A stretch of DNA of 64,000 bases from JAJPJE01 sp963724985 (GCA_963724985.1 CAVRWV010000025.1:124001-188000), one strand, 5' to 3'; positions 27,361 through 36,846 are shown, counted from the stretch's first letter. A program made the numbers and translations. Notes: generated by a model not told the origin, from the letters alone.

Positions 27361-27602
27361 CTAAAAAGCTCCGGAAAAGCCCCGTAGCGTTGGGCGGGAA
27401 CAGGAGCGGGGCGGGTATGGACTGCGCAAATCGTGCCGGCCGTGCGGATTCGACCGGGCTAACACCCGGGTTCCGGGATTCAGAACCCAGGTGGATCATT
27501 CCTATGCGATACCACGAACCGGCACTTACTACGTCGCGCCGGGTTCGTGGCATGTCGTCTTGGTTCGCCGGGGCTTGCATCGCTAACCCCCAACTGAAAT
27601 GA

Positions 27603-27911
27603 CTACTTCAGGCCCTTTACGAATGTGGCAACAGACTTCGCCTGGTCGTCGGTCAAGCCGGCAACTGCTTTTCCATGCGGAGCTTTCTTGCCAGCAACGC
27701 CCTTCGTCAGAAGGTCGGTGATCTGAGCTTCGCTCAGGCTGGTGCCCTTGACGGCTGGGCCGACTTTACCGGCGCCGTCGGGCGCGTGACACATAGCGCA
27801 CTTTGCTTTGTAGATTGCGCCACCATCTTCGGCCCACGAAAGGTTAGGCAGCATGATGAACAGTGCCATCGCGATCGCCAGAACCAAGACTGTAAGCTTT
27901 GTAAGTTTCAT
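27603..27911 (-). CDS. Small secreted monohaem cytochrome c
   Basis: 102 residues. Sec signal peptide (to about WAEDG), then one CAMCH haem motif. AGGAG 8-9 nt before ATG. There is no methionine after the haem motif. The position where class I cytochromes usually show a Met-Pro-containing loop reads KKAPHGKAV, so a His or other residue probably provides the sixth ligand, or the haem is five-coordinate. It is the first gene of the redox operon and a candidate periplasmic electron acceptor for the NrfD modules. A Crp/Fnr-type palindrome lies about 130 nt upstream. Confidence 0.88.
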   Translation of the reverse strand: MKLTKLTVLVLAIAMALFIMLPNLSWAEDGGAIYKAKCAMCHAPDGAGKVGPAVKGTSLSEAQITDLLTKGVAGKKAPHGKAVAGLTDDQAKSVATFVKGLK

Positions 27912-28242
27912 GATTTCGAGTTCTCCTTCCCGAGTTGGAGAGCTCCTGATGAGCGTTTCGGGCTGATACTCCGGTTACGTTCGTAACTGTATCGGTGTGC
28001 TCTCGAAGGTAAGTGTCTTCTTAGGAAGAGATTCCTGCTGTGATAGCGCTCACCTGTGGGGGTGATTAATTTTTCCTCACTCTGTGATCCCAGGGCGCTT
28101 CTACTGTTGAAGAATTCAATGTTTACGGGGTATTTCGCGGAAATAGCTGAAGGTCGCTACAGCGAAAGAAAAGTCGGCGGGCGATTTGGACGCCCGCCAG
28201 GGTTTCTCATCAGGAGGCACTGCTTGCTGCTTAGAAATCGCG
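27912..28242. other. Promoter region of the cytochrome c / NrfD operon
   Basis: 331 bp without a gene. It holds the Crp/Fnr-type palindrome at 28040-28053, about 130 nt upstream of the cytochrome c start. No sigma-54 -24/-12 element was recognised by eye. Confidence 0.45.
28040..28053. promoter_or_regulatory. Crp/Fnr-type operator, GTGATAGCGCTCAC
   Basis: Palindrome in the form TGTGA-N6-TCACC. The spacer TAGCGC is nearly self-complementary, so symmetry extends through the centre. Position upstream of the cytochrome c operon supports activation or repression by one of the two Crp/Fnr proteins. Confidence 0.62.
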
Positions 28243-28506
28243 CTACTGTTTCGAAATCACGTAGAGTGAAAAGCCGGTCCACAACAGCCAATAGGTAAGC
28301 GCCACAACGCCGGTCTTCCAGTTACGTCTAGAAATCTGTTGGAGTCTCCGACACCATCTTTGAAAGCGCGAGTCAACCGCAGGGGAGGTGGAAGATGCGG
28401 TTGTTCGCGAGTGCAGCTTCGTGAGTCTCTGGTTCCACTCTGCTGGGGAGAGGACGGCGACTTGGCTCCGACCGCTGCGCACAAGTGACATATCGGCTGT
28501 CAACAT
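28243..28506 (-). CDS. Small hypothetical with C-terminal membrane helix (doubtful)
   Basis: Up to 87 residues. Only the last 26 look protein-like: a Trp-rich membrane helix (VVALTYWLLWTGFSLYVI). The N-terminal half is low-complexity, and there is no ribosome-binding site at ATG 28506, so a shorter form or no gene is possible. No family recognised. Confidence 0.25.
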   Translation of the reverse strand: MLTADMSLVRSGRSQVAVLSPAEWNQRLTKLHSRTTASSTSPAVDSRFQRWCRRLQQISRRNWKTGVVALTYWLLWTGFSLYVISKQ

Positions 28507-28597
28507 AGCAGCGTGAGGAACTTCGGTAACACGAATCAGCAGGGGCGACTAGCCGCGTCTTCCCGACTATGGAAGGAGTCCCGAAATGATGCGAATG

Positions 28598-29194
28598 CTA
28601 GCTGCCGAGCTTCGCGATGCCACCGATTTCGCGCCAAAGCTCGTTCTTCCCAGCGCCGGTTTTGGTGGAGTACGGCAGGATTCGTTCGATCTGGAAATGC
28701 TCGGTCAGCTTGCGAATGGAGTTCTGAAGCTGATTATTCGAGACGCGGTCGCTCTTGGTCCCTACGACGACGAAAGAGCGATTCTTAGAGCGCAGCCATT
28801 CGATGAGTTGTTCATCGCTATGTTGCGGCGGGATATTCGAATCGATCAACACAATGGACAAGACTAGTGAAGGACGGTTTTCGAGATATGGCTCAATGAA
28901 TTTCGGCCACTCTGCCGAGATTTCCCTGGAGATCTTGGCGTAGCCATATCCCGGCAAATCTGCAAACAGAAGCTCAGGCGCCGGTTTTCCCGCGCGCCGA
29001 ACCTGGAAGAAGTTGATGGAGCGCGTACGTCCCGGGGTGGAACTCGTCTTGGCGAGTTTTTCTCCAAGAAGCGAATTGATCAGACTGGATTTGCCTACGT
29101 TCGATCGGCCGAGAAATGCGACCTCAGGCGGCCCTGGAATAGGGAAGTGGGCAGCATCCATAGCCGACAACATGAACTTCGCGGTGACCTTCAC
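28598..29194 (-). CDS. engB: Ribosome-biogenesis GTPase EngB/YihA
   Basis: 198 residues. G1 GRSNVGKSSLINSLLG, G3 DLPGYGYA, G4 TKSD, and the characteristic early FLGRSNVGKSSL. EngB acts in late large-subunit ribosome assembly and is usually essential. Starts at GTG 29194; the upstream sequence is short of a clear Shine-Dalgarno. Downstream (28507-28597) shows nothing. Confidence 0.95.
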   Translation of the reverse strand: MKVTAKFMLSAMDAAHFPIPGPPEVAFLGRSNVGKSSLINSLLGEKLAKTSSTPGRTRSINFFQVRRAGKPAPELLFADLPGYGYAKISREISAEWPKFIEPYLENRPSLVLSIVLIDSNIPPQHSDEQLIEWLRSKNRSFVVVGTKSDRVSNNQLQNSIRKLTEHFQIERILPYSTKTGAGKNELWREIGGIAKLGS

Positions 29195-29330
29195 TTTTCT
29201 ATTCTAGCAACCAATGTCGGCGAAGTACTCGATGGTGCATGCTCGATCGTGTATCGTCCGGATCGAAATTACTGATCCAGAAGCGTTATGCTGCTCAGTT
29301 CACAAGTTCACTGAGCAGCGAAGAGGACTC

Positions 29331-30137
29331 ATGAGACTCGCATGGGTGTCGAGATTGGTTTTGATGGCCGCACTGACAGTCATCTCATCCTTCGGGCAAA
29401 ATGCATCTTCAAAAGATATTTATCAGCGAGGCTTGAATGCTTTTGCCGGAGGGCCGCTATCGCGAAGTGATTTCCGCGGTTTCGACGACATTCGCAGAGC
29501 GGCAGATATGGGCTACGCTCCCGCACAGTTCACATTGGGCTATATGCTGGAGACAGGCACGTATACCGGTGGGGGACTCAGTGACGCCGTGAACTGGTAT
29601 CGCAAGGCGGCGGAACAGGGAGACCGCCTGGCACAGTGGAACCTGGGACGCTGCTATTACATGGGAGTTGGCGTTGCGACCGACTTGGACAAAGCCGAAT
29701 CTTGGCTGAAGCAGGCAGCCGACCAGGGAGATCCGTTCGGGCAGTATCTACTGGGAAGAGTGAAACAAGATCGTTCCAGCTACGAGCAGGCCGCGCGCTT
29801 CTTCGATGAATCCGCGCACCAGGGATTGCCACAGGGTCAAGTGAGATTGGCTCGCATGCTGAAAGAAGGCCGCGCGCCGGGTGGCGTAAACAAGTACAAA
29901 GCCTATATTTGGTTTCTGGTAGCCCAAACTGCGGGCGACAATACGGTCGCGAACGACGTCAGCGAACTGGAAGGTCAGTTAGGAAGTACGCTGGTCGAAA
30001 AGGCTAAGACCGAAGCCTATGATCTGGGCCAGCAAACAACGAGGGCGGCTGTCGGGAGGGGTTGCACCGGTTGGCAAGGAGAACTGGACACGGTTCCTCA
30101 ACCTCCGCCAGTCGGAGTGCAGCAATTCTGCCGTTGA
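29331..30137 (+). CDS. Secreted Sel1-repeat protein
   Basis: 268 residues from ATG 29331 (AGGA 5 nt upstream); the longer upstream reading frame lacks a signal peptide. Signal peptide RLVLMAALTVISSFG, then several 36-residue Sel1-type TPR units (APAQFTLGYMLETG, LAQWNLGRCYYMGVGV, FGQYLLGRVK, PQGQVRLARMLKEG). Sel1 repeats mediate protein-protein contacts. The function in this organism is unknown. Divergent from engB. Confidence 0.82.
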   Translation: MRLAWVSRLVLMAALTVISSFGQNASSKDIYQRGLNAFAGGPLSRSDFRGFDDIRRAADMGYAPAQFTLGYMLETGTYTGGGLSDAVNWYRKAAEQGDRLAQWNLGRCYYMGVGVATDLDKAESWLKQAADQGDPFGQYLLGRVKQDRSSYEQAARFFDESAHQGLPQGQVRLARMLKEGRAPGGVNKYKAYIWFLVAQTAGDNTVANDVSELEGQLGSTLVEKAKTEAYDLGQQTTRAAVGRGCTGWQGELDTVPQPPPVGVQQFCR

Positions 30138-30209
30138 GTGTCATGGCGGAGGAGTGCTGAACATCGTGCTCAGCAGCTGTTTGCTTCGTGCGCGCAAGTG
30201 GAGCATCCT

Positions 30210-30458
30210 ATGGGTATGCGCCTACGCATGGAGACCCCGCCTCAAGTTCCTGTAGGCGGGACGCCGAAAGGATCAGCTGGGCTGATCTTTGCCCTCATCA
30301 TTGTGGTCGTAGCCGCCGTCATGTCTTCGGCCGCCCGTTGGTTTCTTCTCATCAGCATTCCCATTGGATTGCTTGCGGCGGTCGTCCTTCGGCTCTGGAA
30401 CAAGTACAGACCCGTCAAACCTGAAGACGTGGATAACCGGCCTTTGAAGCTGGATTGA
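30210..30458 (+). CDS. Small two-helix membrane protein
   Basis: About 82 residues from ATG 30210 (GTGGAG 6 nt upstream; later ATGs at 30216 and 30228 are possible). A Pro-rich start is followed by two hydrophobic segments (LIFALIIVVVAAVMSSAA and FLLISIPIGLLAAVVL) and a basic tail. No known family. The convergent lon gene is separated by a shared hairpin. Confidence 0.55.
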   Translation: MGMRLRMETPPQVPVGGTPKGSAGLIFALIIVVVAAVMSSAARWFLLISIPIGLLAAVVLRLWNKYRPVKPEDVDNRPLKLD

Positions 30459-30477
30459 ATCTGGCCCCAGACAAAGG

Positions 30478-30507
30478 AAAAGGGCCCGCACACAGCGGAC
30501 CCTTTTA
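30478..30507. terminator. Bidirectional terminator between the small membrane gene and lon
   Basis: Stem AAAGGGCCCGC / GCGGACCCTTT around 30478-30507 with one mismatch, flanked by A-run on the left and T-run on the right, so it can work on both strands between convergent genes. Confidence 0.75.
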
Positions 30508-30523
30508 TAGTTTCTCTTCGAGA

Positions 30524-32929
30524 TTACTGGTGTGCGGTGGTGCCTTCCGAAGCCGTTGGCATCGAGGGCAGCTGTTGCGGCACTTCTACTTCGACCGAGG
30601 GAAGCGGCCGTTCCAGCGCGAGCGCGAGAACGTCGTCCATCGTATCGACAAAGTGCAGCTTCATTTCTCCGCGCAGATTCTCTGGAACCTCGGCGATGTC
30701 CTTCTCGTTGTCCTTCGGCAGAATGGCTTCGAAGATTCCCGCGCGATGAGCCGCGAGTAACTTCTCTTTCAGTCCACCGATCGGAAGCACCTTGCCGCGT
30801 AACGTGATCTCGCCCGTCATCGCCAGATCGCGACGCACAGGAATCTTGCTGAGCGCGCTCGCAATTGCCGTGGCGATGGTAATTCCGGCCGAGGGGCCAT
30901 CCTTTGGAATTGCGCCCTCGGGAACGTGCACATGGATATCGACATTGCGATAGAAGTCGCGTGCTAGCCCCAAGTGCTGCCAGCGTGAGCGAACGTAGGT
31001 CATCGCAGCTTGCGCTGACTCCTGCATCACGTCGCCGAGTTTGCCGGTCAGAGTGGGCTTGCCTCCCTTACCTTCGACGACGGAAGCCTCGGTGCTCAGA
31101 ATCGATCCGCCGACTTCGGTCCATGCCAGTCCAGTCACCAGTCCCACTTCGCTCTTCTCGTGCGCGAGTGTATCGCGGAACTTCGCAACGCCCAGCAATT
31201 CTTCGACAACGTCAGCGGTGACGTTGACGACATACTTCTCGTCTTTCACGACTCGTCGCGCGACCTTACGGCAAATGTTGCCGATTTCGCGCTCCAGGTT
31301 GCGAACGCCGGCTTCACGCGTGTAGTTGCGGATGATGGCAACGATCGCGTCATCGGTGAACTTGCAGTTCTTTTCGTTCAAGCCAGCCTGTTCCAGTTGC
31401 TTGCGCACCAGGAACTGCTTTGCGATTTCCTTCTTTTCCGGCTCCGTGTACCCATGCAACCGAATCACCTCCATGCGGTCCTGGAGGGCCGGAGGAATCG
31501 TATGCATCACGTTCGCGGTAGCTACGAAAAAGACCTGCGAGAGGTCGTATTCGACGTCGAGGTAGTGGTCCACAAACATGAAATTCTGTTCGGGATCGAG
31601 TACCTCGAGTAGCGCCGCCGACGGATCGCCACGGAAATCCATGGCCATTTTGTCGACCTCGTCCAGCATGAATACGGGATTCTTGGTTCCCGCCTTCTTC
31701 ATCATCTGGATGATCTGGCCCGGCAGGGCGCCGATGTAGGTGCGACGATGTCCGCGGATTTCGGCTTCATCGCGCACGCCGCCCAACGACATACGAACGA
31801 ATTTGCGTCCGGTGGCTTTCGCGATCGACATTCCCAGCGAGGTCTTGCCGACGCCCGGAGGTCCGACGAAGCACAGAATCGAGCCCTTGGGATTTTTTAC
31901 CAACTGGCGAACTGCGAGAAACTCGAGGATGCGCTCTTTGATCTTTTCCAGACCGTAATGATCCGAATTGAGGACCTTCTCAGCGCTTTCTATGTTGCGA
32001 ATCTCTTTCGATCTCTTCTTCCACGGCACGGCGAGTAGCCAGTCGAGGTAGTTGCGCGAGACGGTCGACTCGGCTGACATCGGCGGCATCGCTTCCAGTT
32101 TCTTCAACTCCTGGATAGCCTTCTCGTGTACTTCCTTCGGCATGCCGGCGGTGTCGACCTTCTTCTTCAGTTCGTCGTACTCGCTCTTTTCGCCGCGGCC
32201 CAATTCCTTCTGGATGGCCTTGATCTTTTCGTTAAGGTAGTACTCTTTTTGCGCGCGCTCCATCTGCCGCTTCACGCGGGTCTGTATGGCGCGGTCCATG
32301 TTCAGTTTTTCGATTTCGATATCGAGAACATCGGCGATGCGATTCAGGCGCTCGGCAGGATCAAAGATTTCCAGCAGTTCCTGCTTTTCTTCAATCGAGA
32401 GTTGCAGGTTCGCAGCGATGGTGTCTGTCAGGCGCGACGGATCTTCCATGCGCACAGCCGCGATCATGGTCTCGTAATTCAGCGACTGGCAGAGCTTCAC
32501 GTACTGCTCGAAGAGCGACGTTACGCGCTGCATCGAGGCTTCAATCTGTGGCGTGACTTCGGTCGTGTACTTCACGGTGCGGACCGTAGCTTCGAAGTAG
32601 CCGTCTGTGTCCGTGACTTGCAGAATTTTGCCGCGCTCCACGCCCTCGACCAGCACCTTGATATTGCCATCAGGGAGCTTCAGGCTCTGGACGATATTGA
32701 CGATGGTACCGACCTGATAGATCTCGCTCGGCTTGGGCTCGTCGACGCTGGCGTCGTGCTGAGTCGCGAGAAAGATCTTCTTATCTCCGGCCAGAGCCTC
32801 TTCCAGTGCGCGTACGCTCGACTCGCGACCAACTACGAACGGCGTCATCATGTAAGGGAAAATGACGACGTCGCGAATAGGCATCATCGGGAGCCGCTTA
32901 GTTTCGAATTTTTCTTTGGCCTGGGTCAC
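30524..32929 (-). CDS. lon: ATP-dependent Lon protease
   Basis: 801 residues, normal for LonA. N-terminal LON substrate domain, AAA+ domain with Walker A GPPGVGKTSLG, and C-terminal protease with catalytic Ser in PKDGPSAGITIA and Lys in GGLKEKLLAAHRAGI. It degrades misfolded and regulatory proteins in the cytoplasm. Starts at GTG 32929 (GTGACCCAG) with AGGCGG 6 nt upstream. It follows clpX on the same strand but is separated by 333 bp containing the clpX terminator, so it is a separate unit. Confidence 0.96.
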   Translation of the reverse strand: MTQAKEKFETKRLPMMPIRDVVIFPYMMTPFVVGRESSVRALEEALAGDKKIFLATQHDASVDEPKPSEIYQVGTIVNIVQSLKLPDGNIKVLVEGVERGKILQVTDTDGYFEATVRTVKYTTEVTPQIEASMQRVTSLFEQYVKLCQSLNYETMIAAVRMEDPSRLTDTIAANLQLSIEEKQELLEIFDPAERLNRIADVLDIEIEKLNMDRAIQTRVKRQMERAQKEYYLNEKIKAIQKELGRGEKSEYDELKKKVDTAGMPKEVHEKAIQELKKLEAMPPMSAESTVSRNYLDWLLAVPWKKRSKEIRNIESAEKVLNSDHYGLEKIKERILEFLAVRQLVKNPKGSILCFVGPPGVGKTSLGMSIAKATGRKFVRMSLGGVRDEAEIRGHRRTYIGALPGQIIQMMKKAGTKNPVFMLDEVDKMAMDFRGDPSAALLEVLDPEQNFMFVDHYLDVEYDLSQVFFVATANVMHTIPPALQDRMEVIRLHGYTEPEKKEIAKQFLVRKQLEQAGLNEKNCKFTDDAIVAIIRNYTREAGVRNLEREIGNICRKVARRVVKDEKYVVNVTADVVEELLGVAKFRDTLAHEKSEVGLVTGLAWTEVGGSILSTEASVVEGKGGKPTLTGKLGDVMQESAQAAMTYVRSRWQHLGLARDFYRNVDIHVHVPEGAIPKDGPSAGITIATAIASALSKIPVRRDLAMTGEITLRGKVLPIGGLKEKLLAAHRAGIFEAILPKDNEKDIAEVPENLRGEMKLHFVDTMDDVLALALERPLPSVEVEVPQQLPSMPTASEGTTAHQ

Positions 32930-33039
32930 CTAAACCGCCTTTGAAGAGGAAATGGCCGCTACTACCGGCGTCACGTACTACCACAATTATAATGGCCGAC
33001 CGCGATATACAAGTTCAAACGAACGGCGCAAGAGTGAGG

Positions 33040-33048
33040 TTATCCACA
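33040..33048 (+). promoter_or_regulatory. Perfect DnaA box TTATCCACA between lon and clpX
   Basis: Exact match to the DnaA consensus 9-mer, in the 333-bp lon-clpX gap (32930-33262). The gap also holds the clpX terminator and the lon promoter; no gene was seen. One isolated box is not an origin: no dnaA, dnaN or box cluster is present. Confidence 0.35.
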
Positions 33049-33216
33049 GGCGTATTGAAAGTCTGGGTTCGTATTACTTTGGTTTCGCGAATCCCCAGAG
33101 GTTTGGGTTCCAAGTAACGTCTGCGAAAGCAGCCCCATATCTTCGTTATTTATCAAATTAACACATGCGGGTGCTTGCGGCAGCTCGCACAGGACGGAAT
33201 GCCTGTGAAAAACAAA

Positions 33217-33238
33217 GGGACGAACCTAAGTTCGTCCC
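33217..33238 (-). terminator. Terminator of clpX
   Basis: Perfect 9-bp stem GGGACGAAC / GTTCGTCCC with a CTAA loop, followed on the minus strand by a T-rich tract (TTTGTTTTT). Located 25 nt after the clpX stop. Confidence 0.85.
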
Positions 33239-33262
33239 GAGGTAAGTAACTGTTATTTATTT

Positions 33263-34552
33263 TTAGCCGGCTTTTTCCATCATGGCGATGGAAACGTCGC
33301 GCTTCTCGACCATTTCTTTCGTCACCTCAAAGTCCTTTACCTTCTTCTGACTTGGCAGGTGATACATGAGGTCGAGCATCAACTCTTCGAGGATCATACG
33401 CAGTCCGCGAGCTCCCACTTTGCGGTTGAGCGCTTCGCGCGAGATCGCCTTCAATGCGTCGTCAGTGAATTTCAGACGCACATTCTCGAACTCGAACAGC
33501 CGCTGATATTGCTTGGTGATCGCGTTGCGCGGACGGGTCAAAATCTCGACCAGCGCCTCTTCGTCCAGATCGTTGAGAATGCCCACAACGGGCAGGCGCC
33601 CGACGAATTCGGGAATCAGCCCAAAGCGGATCAGGTCCTGCGGTTCGGAGCGCTGCAACATTTCCGTGTCGCGCTTCCCGCCGGCTAACGCCTCCGCGGA
33701 GGCTCCAGCGGCACCGTCTTCCTGTTGTCCGGCCTTGAAGCCCAGCGATTTCTTGCCGACGCGGCGTCCTACGATTTTTTCCAGCCCGACGAACGCTCCG
33801 CCACAGATGAAGAGGATGTTCGTGGTATCGACCGGAGTGAATTCCTGGTGCGGATGCTTGCGTCCACCTTGCGGCGGAACGTTGGCGATGGTGCCTTCCA
33901 GGATCTTCAGCAGCGCTTGTTGCACGCCTTCACCGCTGACATCGCGTGTGATCGATGGGTTTTCGTCCTTGCGGCCGATTTTGTCGACTTCGTCTATATA
34001 GATGATGCCAGTCTGGGCGCGGCCCACGTCGCCATTGGCGGCTTGCAGCAGCTTAAGAATGATGTTCTCGACATCTTCGCCCACATATCCCGCTTCCGTC
34101 AGCGTGGTGGCGTCGACGATGGCGAAAGGCACGTCCAGCATTTTAGCCAGTGTTTGCGCCAGCAGCGTTTTTCCAGTGCCAGTCGGCCCGATCAGAAGGA
34201 TGTTCGACTTCTGCAGTTCAATCCCATCCGTACGCTGGCGATTCATGTGAATACGCTTGTAGTGGTTGTAGACCGCTACCGCCAGTTTCTTCTTGGTCTG
34301 TTCCTGGCCGATTACGTACTGGTCGAGGAACGATTTCACTTCCTGTGGCTTGGGGAGATGATCGGGCGCAGCCGCGGTGTGGGCTTCGGTGCGATCGTCT
34401 TCCAGGATGGAATTGCAGACAGCGACGCATTCGTCGCAGATATAAGCCCGAGGATAATCACTGGGCGAAGAAATAAGTTTAGCTACTGCGTCTTGAGACT
34501 TGTGGCAGAACGAGCAGCGCAACAGCTCATCAGATCCTGATCTGGACTTCAT
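33263..34552 (-). CDS. clpX: ClpX, ATP-dependent unfoldase of ClpXP
   Basis: 429 residues. N-terminal zinc-binding domain (CSFCHKS and ICDECVAVC), AAA+ with GPTGTGKT and IYIDEVDKI, and ClpP-docking loop region typical of ClpX. It unfolds substrates for ClpP. GGAG precedes ATG 34552. Third gene of a tig-clpP-clpX block, the common bacterial order. Confidence 0.97.
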   Translation of the reverse strand: MKSRSGSDELLRCSFCHKSQDAVAKLISSPSDYPRAYICDECVAVCNSILEDDRTEAHTAAAPDHLPKPQEVKSFLDQYVIGQEQTKKKLAVAVYNHYKRIHMNRQRTDGIELQKSNILLIGPTGTGKTLLAQTLAKMLDVPFAIVDATTLTEAGYVGEDVENIILKLLQAANGDVGRAQTGIIYIDEVDKIGRKDENPSITRDVSGEGVQQALLKILEGTIANVPPQGGRKHPHQEFTPVDTTNILFICGGAFVGLEKIVGRRVGKKSLGFKAGQQEDGAAGASAEALAGGKRDTEMLQRSEPQDLIRFGLIPEFVGRLPVVGILNDLDEEALVEILTRPRNAITKQYQRLFEFENVRLKFTDDALKAISREALNRKVGARGLRMILEELMLDLMYHLPSQKKVKDFEVTKEMVEKRDVSIAMMEKAG

Positions 34553-34686
34553 TTTACTCCTTGATATCCGCTCCCCGTCTTCGGCCCCAAGGATCGGATT
34601 TGATACGACAGCGGCGCAAATCCCCGGGATCTCCGCTGCCGAGATCCCAGGCGGGTCGCGCCTGACCCGCTTGCGACAGCATACCT

Positions 34687-35277
34687 CTATTTGGTCGGTT
34701 TGTAGATGATGTCATCTATGAGTCCGTACTCTTTTGCCTGTTCGGAATTCATGATGAAATCGCGTTCTACGTCCTTCTCTATTTTTTCCAGAATCTGACC
34801 GGTATGCCGCGCCAGGATGTGGTTCAGGATTTCCCGCATACGCAAGATTTCCCGCGCATGGATGTCGATGTCGGTGGCCTGGCCAGAAAGTCCACCCATG
34901 ATATGTGGCTGGTGAATCAGAATGCGGGAGTTAGGCAATCCGAAGCGCTTGTTCTTGGCCCCGGCCGCGAGGAGCACCGCTCCCATGCTGGCTGCCTGGC
35001 CGATGCAGATGGTCATCACGTCGGGCTTGATGTATTGCATGGTGTCGTAAATCGCCATGCCCGCGGTGATCGAACCGCCGGGAGAATTGATGTACAGCTG
35101 GATATCCTTCTCCGGATCTTCCGCGGCGAGAAAGAGCATCTGGGCGATGATCAGGTTGGCAACCGTATCGTCGATAGGAGTGCCAAGAAAAATAATGTTG
35201 TCCCGAAGAAGCCGGGAATAAATGTCGTAGGCCCGCTCACCTCGACCCGTTTGCTCTATAACCATCGGCACTAACAT
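34687..35277 (-). CDS. clpP: ClpP serine peptidase subunit
   Basis: 196 residues from ATG 35277 (an upstream in-frame GTG at 35283 is possible). Catalytic Ser in GQAASMGAVLLAAG and His in ILIHQPHIMGG are present, plus the SPGGSITAGMAIYDTM handle region. It forms the tetradecameric chamber used by ClpX. Lies between tig and clpX. Confidence 0.97.
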   Translation of the reverse strand: MLVPMVIEQTGRGERAYDIYSRLLRDNIIFLGTPIDDTVANLIIAQMLFLAAEDPEKDIQLYINSPGGSITAGMAIYDTMQYIKPDVMTICIGQAASMGAVLLAAGAKNKRFGLPNSRILIHQPHIMGGLSGQATDIDIHAREILRMREILNHILARHTGQILEKIEKDVERDFIMNSEQAKEYGLIDDIIYKPTK

Positions 35278-35376
35278 GTCCACCTGCCTACACTGCTTCC
35301 CGCCAACATTGTTTCCATTTGGGGGAGCTCATTGCCGGCACTCTCGGAGGGCCGGAAGACCTGAAAAATGGCCCGC

Positions 35377-36687
35377 TTACGCGGACCGGTTGTATAAGAA
35401 GTCGAGGGTTTTCTCGCTGCGGATTCTCGACCGGATTCTAGCGAGGCCCCCATCCTGTGTCAAACGACTGCGCACCGATTCCACCGGCTGTTTTGCCTGT
35501 AGAGCTAGAGCCTCAATCTCGGAGTTCAGCTCTTCATCGCTGACTTCAACGTTTTCCTTATCCGCAATCTTCTCCAGCATCAGCGCGATGCGGACTTCCC
35601 GTTCCGCTTGATCTCGCTGGCCTGCGCGAAGGCGTCCGAAGTCCATCTTCTTCATATCTTCGGGACGCATACCCTGCTGTGCCAATGCGCGCAATCCGCG
35701 CTCCAGACGAACATCGATCTGGTGCTCGACCATCGACTCGGGGACAGCAATCTCATTTTGCTTGAGCAACTCGTCCACGATCTTGTCTTTGCCCTCGTGC
35801 TCGGCCTTGTGCTTCTTTTCGGCTTCCATGTTCTCGCGAACGCGCTGGCGAAGTTCGTTTAGATCGGCAAACTGGCCGAGTTCCTTGGCGAAGTCGTCGT
35901 TCAATTCGGGAAGGTGCTTCTGTTTTACGCCCTTCACCGTGACGGAATATTCGAACGTCTTACCGGCTAATCGCGCGTCTGAAAAATCGTCGGGATAGGT
36001 CACATCGAAGGTACGCTCTTCGTTCGGACTCGCGCCACGCAGGTTCTCGGTGAAGGCAGGCAGTGTGTTGCTGCCGCCAACTTCCACGAGGACGTCATCC
36101 ATGTTGACTGGCTGGCCTTCGGCTTTTTGATCCTCGGCCTGACCTTCAGTTTCCTCTGCGCCCGCATTTTTGGGCGTGCCACGGAAGGCCACCTGGGCGA
36201 AGTCACCATCCTGCAATGAACGATCTTCAATTGCATTGAAACTGGCATTCTGTTCGCGCAGTTGCTGTAAGGATGTTTCGACGTCTTCCTCGCTGACGCT
36301 GGTGTCAGGCTTCTCGACGTGAATTTCCTGGTATCCGGTGATGTCGAATTCGGGCAAAACCTCAAAGCTGGCCTTGAAGCGCAGCGGTTCGCCCTCGTGA
36401 ATGTGTAAGTCGGTCACGCGTGGCTGCGATACGGGGTGCAGATTCTGTTTTTCGGTTTCCTGCCGGAAATAGCGGGGAATCAGCGATTCCACCACTTCGC
36501 TCTTGATGTCCTCAGCAAAGCGATTCTTGACGACGGTTGCGGGCACCTTGCCCTGACGAAAGCCGGGTAGCTTGGCAAGCTTTTGAAACTTAGTTACAAC
36601 AGCGTCGGTCTCTCGGGAAACAATATCTGCGGGTATCTCAACTTGGATTTCACGTTGAGTATTGATTTTGGTTTCGGCTTCAGCCAC
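35377..36687 (-). CDS. tig: Trigger factor
   Basis: 436 residues. N-terminal ribosome-binding domain, central PPIase domain with FRGTPKN, and C-terminal chaperone arms. GTG start at 36687 with AAGGA 6 nt upstream. A Glu/Gln-rich insertion (AEETEGQAEDQKAEGQP) lies in the middle domain. It is a ribosome-bound chaperone and prolyl isomerase, first gene of the tig-clpP-clpX set. Confidence 0.95.
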   Translation of the reverse strand: MAEAETKINTQREIQVEIPADIVSRETDAVVTKFQKLAKLPGFRQGKVPATVVKNRFAEDIKSEVVESLIPRYFRQETEKQNLHPVSQPRVTDLHIHEGEPLRFKASFEVLPEFDITGYQEIHVEKPDTSVSEEDVETSLQQLREQNASFNAIEDRSLQDGDFAQVAFRGTPKNAGAEETEGQAEDQKAEGQPVNMDDVLVEVGGSNTLPAFTENLRGASPNEERTFDVTYPDDFSDARLAGKTFEYSVTVKGVKQKHLPELNDDFAKELGQFADLNELRQRVRENMEAEKKHKAEHEGKDKIVDELLKQNEIAVPESMVEHQIDVRLERGLRALAQQGMRPEDMKKMDFGRLRAGQRDQAEREVRIALMLEKIADKENVEVSDEELNSEIEALALQAKQPVESVRSRLTQDGGLARIRSRIRSEKTLDFLYNRSA

Positions 36688-36846
36688 TGGCGGTCCTTAC
36701 TGTTCGATTCCGCAGCATGCAAACATGCTGCAACACTTTGAATATAAGAGACCAAAGGGGCAGCGTCAAACTGGTGAGCGCCTATTTCGGGGGAGTACGA
36801 GTAATCTGTTCCGAGCTAGGGAAAAGACCTGAGTTGGGAGAAGCGC

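Noticed and set aside
32126..32944. Long plus-strand ORF opposite lon (and similar opposite clpX at 33725-34540)
   Set aside because: Antisense shadows of well-supported genes with His/Arg-rich random composition.
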